This document shows positions 35,855 to 42,784 of a DNA stretch of 49,333 bases, piece after piece; the first letter of the stretch is position 1, and each line of letters begins with the position of its first letter. The position numbers were made by a program, and so were the translations under genes. Under the pieces are notes generated by a model. It had not been told where the DNA came from and searched no databases. It saw nothing but the letters and a program-made list of their open reading frames with translations. Source of the stretch: Clostridiales bacterium (lineage in GTDB: Bacteria; Bacillota; Clostridia; Saccharofermentanales; Saccharofermentanaceae); contig JAFZWA010000062.1 of assembly GCA_017617525.1 (NCBI GenBank), positions 1 through 49,333 on the forward strand, in the 5' to 3' direction.

Positions 35855-36535
35855 ATGAAAACGATCCTTTGCTACGGCGATTCCAACACTTACGGATACG
35901 ACCCGAAAACGGGTCTTCGTTACCCCAGAGAAGTCCGCTGGCCGGGCCATCTGCAGTCTGTTCTCGATGACCTCTGCTCGAAAAGCACTTCTCCCGATCA
36001 GACCTTCGTGATCATTGAGGAGGGCTGTAACGGCAGAACGACGGTCGCCGACGATCCGATCGAGGGCTGGAAGAACGGCCTCGACTACTTAAAGCCGTGC
36101 TTGAATTCACATAAGCCCGTGGACATCGTGATCATGATGCTCGGAACGAACGATCTTAAAGAGATCTTCCATCAGACGGCAAAAGAGATCGCTGACAATG
36201 CGGGTATCCTCGTTGATACGATTCAGGAATTCACAAAAGAAAAGCAGGGATTCGTCCCGAAGATCATCCTGGTCTCCCCGCCTCTCATCGGCGAGGACAT
36301 GCCGAACTCCGTCTTTTCCAGATCGTTCGCACCGCGCGCGATCGAAGAGTCGAAGCTCTTTTCCGAAAACTACAAAGCCATCGCCGATAAAAAGAACTGC
36401 GTCTTCTTTGATGCCGCAAAGTTTATCAGTCCTTCGAAAGAAGACTCGCTGCACCTGACCGAAGACGGCCACCGCGTCCTCGCGGAAGAACTCGCCAAGG
36501 TCGTGCTTAAAGAATGCAATGAGGAAACATTATGA
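35855..36535 (+). CDS. SGNH/GDSL hydrolase
   Basis: 226 residues. Block I CYGDSNTYG (Ser), block II Gly in GCNGRTT, block III Asn in LGTNDLK and block V DSLHLTEDGH (Asp/His) are all intact. No signal peptide. It is an arylesterase or acyl-ester hydrolase type. Placed after the acyltransferase pair, it may remove or edit acyl esters, but its cytoplasmic location makes that uncertain. It overlaps the next start by ATGA. Confidence 0.9.
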   Translation: MKTILCYGDSNTYGYDPKTGLRYPREVRWPGHLQSVLDDLCSKSTSPDQTFVIIEEGCNGRTTVADDPIEGWKNGLDYLKPCLNSHKPVDIVIMMLGTNDLKEIFHQTAKEIADNAGILVDTIQEFTKEKQGFVPKIILVSPPLIGEDMPNSVFSRSFAPRAIEESKLFSENYKAIADKKNCVFFDAAKFISPSKEDSLHLTEDGHRVLAEELAKVVLKECNEETL

Positions 36536-37740
36536 GCGAAGAAGAGAAAAAGCCGAAAAAGAAACTTACGAAAAAGCGCCTGGTACTGCGCATCGTCTTG
36601 ATCGTGCTCGCGGTCATCATCGCGATCGTCGGCGCCTACGTGATCTATGTATTTGCCAGCTACCACCGTCTCCCCGACAGCATGGAGCTGACGCCGGAGC
36701 CGGATCCGATGAGATATGGATTTATGGATCGAGTGCCTCCGGAAAGGATCATTGTCGAGCCCGGCGAACAGACCTACACCATCATGTCCTACAACATCGG
36801 ATTCGGTGCGTACACGCCTGACTACAGTTTCTTCATGGACGGCGGCAAATACTCCTGGGCAAGATCCGAGGACGGTCTCAAGCAGAACCTCGTCGACATG
36901 TCTTCCGCGATCCAAAGCTATGATCCGGACTTCATCCTTCTTCAGGAAGTTGACGAAGACGGTACGCGTACGTACCACTTCAACGAAGTCTCATACATGT
37001 GCTCTCTTCTTGATTACTTCCAGCACGTTTACGCGCAGAACTTCGATTCGCCGTTTCTGTTCTGGCCTCTCTGGCAGCCCCACGGCGCCAACAAATCCGG
37101 TCTTCTGACGTTATCGAGCGCATATATCAGTTCTGCACTCCGTCGAAGCCTTCCGGTCTCGGACTCCATTTCCAAGATCGTCGATTATGACCGCTGCTAT
37201 TCGATCTCCCGCATCCCGCTCGGCCAAGATATTTCGAAGTATCTGGATCCGAATGCCGAGCCCGATCCCGATGAAAAAGAACTCGTCATCATCAACGTCC
37301 ATCTGTCGGCTTACTCTACGGGCTCCGTTCGAGAGCAGCAGCTCGAGATGCTCTATGGCGATCTTCAGAAGGAATACGAAAAAGGTAACTACGTCATCTG
37401 CGGCGGTGACTTTAACCACAATCTTCGTGGCGAAGACGATGAAAAAGCACCGGGCTGGGCACAGCCTTTCCCAATGGAGTCTCTCCCGGACGGATTCAAT
37501 TTCGGATTCCTTGATTCTGAAAACGGCAAGTCCACACCGGAAGTAAACATCGAACACAATTCCTGCCGTGACGCAAATGAGGCCTATAACCCTGACACCA
37601 CGTTCACTGTATTGGCTGACGGATTCATCGTTTCCGACAATATCGAAGTCATCTACTACGAAGCGATCGACACGCAGTATGCGTACTCCGATCACGATCC
37701 GGTCATCATGGAATTCAGGCTCCTTGACGAGGACACTTGA
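36532..37740 (+). CDS. Membrane-anchored endonuclease/exonuclease/phosphatase-family protein
   Basis: 402 residues. A Lys-rich cytoplasmic start, one membrane segment (about 18-42), then an EEP domain facing outward: MSYNIGFG (Asn), LLQEVDED (metal Glu), NVHLSA, GGDFNHNL (Asp, Asn) and YSDHDPVIMEF (Asp, His). All catalytic motifs are present. Members cut phosphodiesters in DNA, lipids or sugars; the extracytoplasmic position favours a surface or environmental substrate. Translationally coupled to the SGNH gene. The end overlaps the convergent AlkD-like gene by 26 bases. Confidence 0.88.
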   Translation: MSEEEKKPKKKLTKKRLVLRIVLIVLAVIIAIVGAYVIYVFASYHRLPDSMELTPEPDPMRYGFMDRVPPERIIVEPGEQTYTIMSYNIGFGAYTPDYSFFMDGGKYSWARSEDGLKQNLVDMSSAIQSYDPDFILLQEVDEDGTRTYHFNEVSYMCSLLDYFQHVYAQNFDSPFLFWPLWQPHGANKSGLLTLSSAYISSALRRSLPVSDSISKIVDYDRCYSISRIPLGQDISKYLDPNAEPDPDEKELVIINVHLSAYSTGSVREQQLEMLYGDLQKEYEKGNYVICGGDFNHNLRGEDDEKAPGWAQPFPMESLPDGFNFGFLDSENGKSTPEVNIEHNSCRDANEAYNPDTTFTVLADGFIVSDNIEVIYYEAIDTQYAYSDHDPVIMEFRLLDEDT

Positions 37741-38416
37741 GTGTCTTGAGATATGCCTTCTGCTCGTCCGTGATCCGGTAGCTTTCTACCGCTTTCTGGA
37801 TCGCTTTGTTGTGCGTCCAGGGATCGAGTTTCTTCTCCTCGATATACGGCAGAACAGCGTCGTACTGCTTCGCGAGAGCGGTCGCGAAATACCACGCGAT
37901 CATCATGTTGACGTAGTACTCATCTGAGCGGATCCTGCTGACCATTTCGGGATATTTCGGATCAAAATCCTCGTCCAGGAAATGTTCCATCAGCATGCCG
38001 ATCGCAAAGCGGATCGTGTAGGTTTCTTTTGACTTCATCCATTTCTTGATATGTACGAGAAGATCCTTTCTGTTTTTCTTGAAGATCTTCGGTGACATCT
38101 GATCGCAGGTCGCCCAGTTATCGACATATGGAAGAAACGCCTCGACATCGGCGATGCATGTTTCGTAATCCTTCATGGAAGAAAGGATGAAAGCGTGAAG
38201 CTGATCCTCATCAAAATACTTGTGAGGAAGATCCGAAAGGAACTCCGAAACGGAAGGATCCTTGACCAGTGCTTTTGCATAGGAACGAAGCGCCGGTGTG
38301 CGTACACCGATCGCCGAACCCGCCTCGCGCGTCGGAATCAGTTTCATCTGAAAATCCCGGTACTCGACGTCCTGGTTCTTGAAGAGTTCTTTTCGGATAT
38401 CATCGATAATGCTCAT
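37715..38416 (-). CDS. AlkD-like DNA alkylation repair protein
   Basis: 233 residues built of HEAT-like helical repeats. VDNWATCDQMSPK carries the conserved Trp and Asp of the DNA-binding cleft, and the repeat MMIAWYFATALAKQ is typical. The family removes 3-methyl- and 7-methylpurines from DNA without base flipping. It follows the gene at 38420-39043 by 3 bases and probably shares its transcript. Confidence 0.88.
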   Translation of the reverse strand: MSIIDDIRKELFKNQDVEYRDFQMKLIPTREAGSAIGVRTPALRSYAKALVKDPSVSEFLSDLPHKYFDEDQLHAFILSSMKDYETCIADVEAFLPYVDNWATCDQMSPKIFKKNRKDLLVHIKKWMKSKETYTIRFAIGMLMEHFLDEDFDPKYPEMVSRIRSDEYYVNMMIAWYFATALAKQYDAVLPYIEEKKLDPWTHNKAIQKAVESYRITDEQKAYLKTLKCPRQGA

Positions 38417-38419
38417 AGA

Positions 38420-39043
38420 TCAGTTCCAGTAGAGTTCCTTCGAGCCGAGCTCCATCACGAGCGCGTATGCAGGAACGTACTTCAGGTCGATCTCTTCTTC
38501 GACCTCACGTGGGACGAGCTCGTTGCTGTCGGCGATTCCCGGCGCGGTCTTCTTGCCGTTCGCGCCATCTCTCCAGGTCATGAAACTGTCGTATTTATCG
38601 GCAGTGCCCGTATCGACGATGCCCGCGTTTTCAAGCATGCGGATCTTACCGTCACCAACAGCGACGACGCGGAAGCCTTGATTCTCATAAAGATCGGCGA
38701 CGACCTGCGCCTGCTCTTCCGTCAGGAAATATTCATCGTTCGGATCGTAAAGGATGATGATGTGACCGACGTGGTTTTTCGGGGAATCTTCGCTCTCGAT
38801 CGTGTAGTCCTCGAAATTGAAGATCCTTCTGAATTTCGCTTCTACAGGAAGACCCATTTCGCTTCCGTAGTACATGATGTCATAGTTTCTGTCGTTGACT
38901 TTCTGTACGTAGTCGTTGAAATAATTCCAGGCACTCTCACGTCTGTCTGCCTTCGTTCCGAAGATCTTCATCATAAGAAGAAAAACGATCAGAACGGAGC
39001 CGCCGAAGATGATCGCGTACATAGTCCATCTGTGCTTACTCAT
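38420..39043 (-). CDS. Single-pass membrane protein of unknown function
   Basis: 207 residues. One membrane segment (about 8-27) and an extracytoplasmic domain with HVGHIIILYDPNDEYFLTEEQAQVVADLYENQG, an alternating strand-helix pattern like a small Rossmann-type fold. I do not recognise the family. The ATG at 39043 has GAGGTGG upstream; the longer frame starts without one. Confidence 0.65.
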   Translation of the reverse strand: MSKHRWTMYAIIFGGSVLIVFLLMMKIFGTKADRRESAWNYFNDYVQKVNDRNYDIMYYGSEMGLPVEAKFRRIFNFEDYTIESEDSPKNHVGHIIILYDPNDEYFLTEEQAQVVADLYENQGFRVVAVGDGKIRMLENAGIVDTGTADKYDSFMTWRDGANGKKTAPGIADSNELVPREVEEEIDLKYVPAYALVMELGSKELYWN

Positions 39044-39113
39044 AAACCACCTCAGTAGAATCGCATGTTTTCGCGGTGCCTCTCCTTCAGGCAGACACGA
39101 ATGCGCAAATAAA

Positions 39114-39160
39114 AACACATCGATTTGATAAGTTAATTATACCTTACATTTCGATGTGTT
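39114..39160 (-). promoter_or_regulatory. Promoter inside a 10-bp inverted repeat
   Basis: AACACATCGA (39114-39123) and TCGATGTGTT (39151-39160) are perfect complements flanking GGTATAATT, a probable -10 for the minus-strand genes at 39043 and 38416. The remaining spacer to queF (about 39165-39288) is very GC-rich, and I see no gene in it. Confidence 0.5.
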
Positions 39161-39288
39161 ATATGGCGCGTTTGGCGAAATAGGCGCGCGACCCGATTTG
39201 AAGCGGCGCGCGGGGTTGGATCGTCTTACCGCGGATCAAGAAGCCGTGCAAGCTCGGGGCCCGCCGCCGTAGCCTCCCGCCGCTATTC

Positions 39289-39771
39289 TTATCGGTTGTC
39301 GACCTTTTCAGGATACATGTCGTGGTTGGCCATGCGGTCCAAGGCGACCTGCTCCCAGCGGGTTCCGGCCTTACCGTAATTGCAATACGGGTCGATCGAG
39401 ATGCCTCCGCGCGGAGTGAATTTGCCCCAGACTTCGATATACTTCGGATCCATGAGTTTGATCAGGTCCTTCATGATGATGTTTACGCAGTCCTCGTGAA
39501 AATCACCGTGGTTACGGAACGAAAACAGGTAAAGCTTCAAGGACTTGCTCTCGACCATCTTTACGTCCGGGACGTACGAGATCGTGATCGTCGCGAAATC
39601 CGGCTGTCCCGTGATCGGGCAAAGGCTCGTGAACTCCGGGCAGTTGAATTTGACGAAGTAGTCGTTTTCCTGATGCTTGTTCACGAATGTCTCGAGTACC
39701 GACGGATCGTAGTCGCTACTATACTTCGTGCCCTGGTTTCCCAGAAGTGTCAGTTCTTCTCTTTCACGCAT
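39289..39771 (-). CDS. queF: NADPH-dependent 7-cyano-7-deazaguanine reductase
   Basis: 160 residues of the short (single-domain) QueF type. The active-site Cys is in [11 protein letters not shown] and the NADPH/QueF motif is [15 protein letters not shown] and the C-terminal [10 protein letters not shown] also match. It reduces preQ0 to preQ1, the queuosine precursor. It is paired with a queuosine-precursor transporter gene 128 bases upstream. Confidence 0.95.
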   Translation of the reverse strand: MREREELTLLGNQGTKYSSDYDPSVLETFVNKHQENDYFVKFNCPEFTSLCPITGQPDFATITISYVPDVKMVESKSLKLYLFSFRNHGDFHEDCVNIIMKDLIKLMDPKYIEVWGKFTPRGGISIDPYCNYGKAGTRWEQVALDRMANHDMYPEKVDNR

Positions 39772-39899
39772 GGTTTACCTCCTGTTACTGCGCGGCGCCG
39801 ATGGCCGGCAGCTATTGTGCTTCTTTCCGCTTCCTTACTCGGTCGGCCCGCTTGGCGGCAATCCGGCCGGCACGGCGCAGGTGCTTTTCGCGCGGAATC

Positions 39900-40709
39900 T
39901 TAACCCTTGATCGGGTTGTACTTAACGTTATAGTCGAATGTATCGACGCCTTCCTTCTTCTTGACCCACTTGACGATCACGTATGTAAGCGGCGTGAAAA
40001 GCACTTCGTAGGCGACTTTGAAGAGATACTGGTACATGATCATCTTAAGGACCACGGAGTTTTCCATCGTGCCCCAGAAGGAGATCGTGATGAAGATCAC
40101 GGAGTCAAATCCCTCGCCGACGACTGTCGAAAGGATCGTACGCATCCAGAGGTTCTTACCCTTTGTGGCGACCTTCAGCTTTGAAAGGATGATGGAGTTA
40201 GAAAACTCGCCGAAAAGATATCCCGCGAAAGACGCGATCGCGACTCTCGGAGTCGTGCCCATAACGGTCTCGTAAGCGTCCTGTCCTTCCCAGAAACCCG
40301 GGTGCGGAAGGCCGATGACGATCAGGTAGATCAGGACGGCGAAAAAGCTCATGGCAAAGCCCATCCAGATCACGAGGCGCGCTTTTTTGAAGCCGTAGAC
40401 CTCGGTGAAAATGTCGCCGAAGATGTAGGTCAGCGGGAAAAGGATGACCGCGGCAGGAAGTGTGATCGAGTCCGTAACGGCCCACATCTTTCCCGCGATC
40501 AGATTCGAAAGAATAAGGCACGAAACGAAGATGATGCCGATGCACATGAAAAGTTTTGAGATCGGCGCGTCCGCGGCAAGCGCCGGCTTTGCGGCAAAGG
40601 TCTCGGCGGCAGCTTCTTCGATCGTCACTTCGACTGCCCCTGTTGCCTCTGCTGCCGCCACTTCAGATGCGGCTGCGGCGGTGTCTTTTACATCAGTTGT
40701 TTTAGTCAT
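39900..40709 (-). CDS. Queuosine precursor transporter (YhhQ/VUT family)
   Basis: 269 residues. An unusual Ala/Glu/Thr-rich, probably disordered cytoplasmic start of about 50 residues precedes six hydrophobic segments. Family motifs include LSNLIAGKMW, FPLTYIFGDIFTEVYGFKKAR and GEGFDSVIFITISF. It imports preQ0/preQ1 or a related base. Its leader ends in a terminator next to the ribosome site. Confidence 0.9.
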   Translation of the reverse strand: MTKTTDVKDTAAAASEVAAAEATGAVEVTIEEAAAETFAAKPALAADAPISKLFMCIGIIFVSCLILSNLIAGKMWAVTDSITLPAAVILFPLTYIFGDIFTEVYGFKKARLVIWMGFAMSFFAVLIYLIVIGLPHPGFWEGQDAYETVMGTTPRVAIASFAGYLFGEFSNSIILSKLKVATKGKNLWMRTILSTVVGEGFDSVIFITISFWGTMENSVVLKMIMYQYLFKVAYEVLFTPLTYVIVKWVKKKEGVDTFDYNVKYNPIKG

Positions 40710-40726
40710 ACATAACCTCTTAACAT

Positions 40727-40764
40727 AAAAAAATAGTTTGCCTTTTTCCGAAAACGCAAACTAT
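40727..40764 (-). terminator. Leader terminator of the queuosine transporter gene
   Basis: ATAGTTTGC and GCAAACTAT form the arms with an inner TTTT/AAAA extension, followed by seven U and, 18 bases later, by the start codon. It must be an attenuator or an upstream terminator. The 342-base spacer (40710-41051) shows no recognisable preQ1 aptamer and no gene. Confidence 0.8.
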
Positions 40765-40984
40765 ACCTAGATCTTTATGTGGGGGACGCGGCGGCCAAAA
40801 GCGCCGGCGCGAGCGCCATGCAGCGGGTCCGCTGATTCCCTTTTTGAAGAAATAAATATAGTCCTGGTTTTGTTTAACGACAGGATGGCACAAACGAACT
40901 GTCGGCAGGTGCTTTTCGCGAGGTGGTTGGGTTATACCCGGAAAACTTGCGCGTTTAGGATAACATTTTAGGCCGAAATGTCAA

Positions 40985-41029
40985 GAAGAAAAAGAAAAGA
41001 TCCTGAAACCCGAGGTGGATTTCAGGATC
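40985..41029 (-). terminator. Terminator of the 41 kb lipoprotein gene
   Basis: GATCCTGAAA (40999-41008) pairs with TTTCAGGATC (41020-41029); the minus-strand transcript continues TTTTCTTTTT. Confidence 0.88.
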
Positions 41030-41051
41030 CTTCGTTACTGATTGAAGCAGA

Positions 41052-42125
41052 TCATCTCTCCGGAATCTCATCGCTGGTACGAATGATCTCCGGAAGGTGG
41101 AGCACATCGTCTCTGTCGAATTTCGAGATACCGACGAGCTGCAGGTTCAAGTCGTCGCTGATCTTGATCTTCTCCGGATCGGTAACACCGAACTCCTTGT
41201 AGAACTTGCCCATCACTTCGCGATTCTTGAACTCATGTTCAGGCCATCTATCCATGTAGAACTCTTCATATCCCACATAATCATAATAGCGGCACTTAAA
41301 CAGCATCAGGACCTGATTTCCTTCAAGCTGCAGGGACAGATCATTCGCCGATTGCACGAAAGTGATCCATTCCGGCTCATCATCCGTGCGGAAATAGTCC
41401 GCGACATTTGCCCATCTGTCCTCGATATGATAAGTAAAGTGTCCTTTTCCCGCCTTTTTATCCAGAGAATAAACATCCTCCGGCAGAGTCTTCAAGCTAT
41501 AGACCTCATGTGGCTCAAGCTTGATATTCTCTTTGAGCATGCATCGCGGCTGACGCATAAAAAGCGTATCCGTATTATCTTTATACCAGTCCAGAGCCTC
41601 TTCATAGATCTCTGTCGGCTGAACAAAATTCTGATCCATATACGATTCGAAAAATGCGAGCGCGTCGGACTCCGTATCAAAAGTAATCAGAGAAGCATAG
41701 GTGATTTCATACTCTGATTCCGACTGACTGTGATCTGAATCCTCGTCATCGTAGTAATCAATGCTCACATCGTTTGAAAAATACGAAACCATGTGATTCA
41801 CAGACTCCATGAGTTGAGAGCTTTCTACTGCATTTTTCAGACCATAGAGCGGAGCAACGCTTCTAAAAAGGTTTACTATATGCATACCCTTGTATCCGAC
41901 CCATCCGGGACTAAAGAATTCATCCGTCTCAATATAGAATCCTTTCTCCCATTCTTCTTCCCCGAGGTTATATTCACTTGTCTCATCAACTTTCATGTCT
42001 TTCTTCAGAAAATTCGTGAATTCTTCACTTGTCGGAAAGGAAGCTTTCTTTTTCCCGCAGCCGGTAAGCGGCAGCAGCATCGATGCAATCAGACATCCTG
42101 AAATAACTTTCTTTGTCCCCTTCAT
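41052..42125 (-). CDS. Lipoprotein, paralogue of the one at 17072-18181
   Basis: 357 residues with signal peptide and lipobox LPLTGC followed by GKKK. The central and C-terminal parts match the 17 kb paralogue: LPEDVYSLDKKAGKGHFTYHIEDRW, and FGVTDPEKIKISDDLNLQLV near the end. N-terminal halves differ strongly. The family function is unknown; an externally anchored binding or sensing role is only a guess. It has its own terminator and is probably a single-gene unit. Confidence 0.85.
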   Translation of the reverse strand: MKGTKKVISGCLIASMLLPLTGCGKKKASFPTSEEFTNFLKKDMKVDETSEYNLGEEEWEKGFYIETDEFFSPGWVGYKGMHIVNLFRSVAPLYGLKNAVESSQLMESVNHMVSYFSNDVSIDYYDDEDSDHSQSESEYEITYASLITFDTESDALAFFESYMDQNFVQPTEIYEEALDWYKDNTDTLFMRQPRCMLKENIKLEPHEVYSLKTLPEDVYSLDKKAGKGHFTYHIEDRWANVADYFRTDDEPEWITFVQSANDLSLQLEGNQVLMLFKCRYYDYVGYEEFYMDRWPEHEFKNREVMGKFYKEFGVTDPEKIKISDDLNLQLVGISKFDRDDVLHLPEIIRTSDEIPER

Positions 42126-42300
42126 GGTCGTCCCCCTTTTTATGCTTCAAAAGCACTTGTTCCTTGTCGTTTCATCTGCGGGCAGGCTTGGTTCACGCCC
42201 CCGCAATTCTCAAAAATCTGTTATCAATATACCATTACCGAGAACACGAGGAAAGGCTTCGAATCTGCGAATAAGCAGGGACTATTTCTTCGGAAAAAGC

Positions 42301-42331
42301 AAAACCCCGGATCTTTGGGATCCGGGGTTTT
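42301..42331 (-). terminator. Terminator after tRNA-Val
   Basis: AAAACCCCGGATC pairs with GATCCGGGGTTTT (42319-42331), 32 bases after the tRNA 3' end. Symmetrical, so it may work both ways. Confidence 0.85.
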
Positions 42332-42362
42332 CATCTGACGGGTGACAGGTCCGTCTTAACAA

Positions 42363-42439
42363 TGGTGGGTAGTATTGGACTCGAACCAACGACCCCTTGC
42401 ATGTCAAGCAAGTACTCTAACCAGCTGAGCTAACCACCC
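42363..42439 (-). tRNA. tRNA-Val(GAC)
   Basis: The full cloverleaf reads on the minus strand: acceptor GGGTGGT/ACTACCC, D-arm GCTC..GAGT, anticodon arm CTTGC-TTGACAT-GCAAG with anticodon GAC, and T-arm GTTGG-TTCGAGT-CCAAT. CCA is encoded. Confidence 0.95.
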
Positions 42440-42568
42440 ATTCATGCGACTTCAAAATTGTACTAGAAGTCGCAGAAGAAATCAAGAGCAAACTTCAAAG
42501 AAGCGCATCGGCGGGATCCGGCCGCACTGAAAGCGGCACAGCGCAGGCACGGCGGTGCTTTTGGCGCA

Positions 42569-42784
42569 TCAGGCTTCGCCGAGATACTTGTAATCCTTGC
42601 CCTCGATCGTGGCCTTGACGGCAGCTTCGTCATAAGCGGCATCGTCAGAGATCTCGATCTCGCAGGAATCGGTGTTGTGGTTCGGGGAGGCATTTGAGAT
42701 GAACGGAAGCTCTTCCAGTGCTTTTTTCACGGATGCTTCGCAATGTCCGCACATCATGCCTTCGATCTTAAGTGTCTTTTTCAT
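42569..42784 (-). CDS. copZ: CopZ-like copper chaperone from an internal start in copA
   Basis: The last 71 codons of the copA frame form a complete HMA domain beginning MKKTLKIEGMMCGHC, exactly like a free CopZ. Its ATG at 42784 is preceded by AAAGGAG with an 8-base spacing, a strong ribosome site that would be unneeded inside a fused gene. Two products from one frame are therefore likely: long CopA carrying the domain, and free chaperone. Alternatively the fusion arose by loss of the copA stop and the ribosome site is a relic. Confidence 0.65.
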   Translation of the reverse strand: MKKTLKIEGMMCGHCEASVKKALEELPFISNASPNHNTDSCEIEISDDAAYDEAAVKATIEGKDYKYLGEA

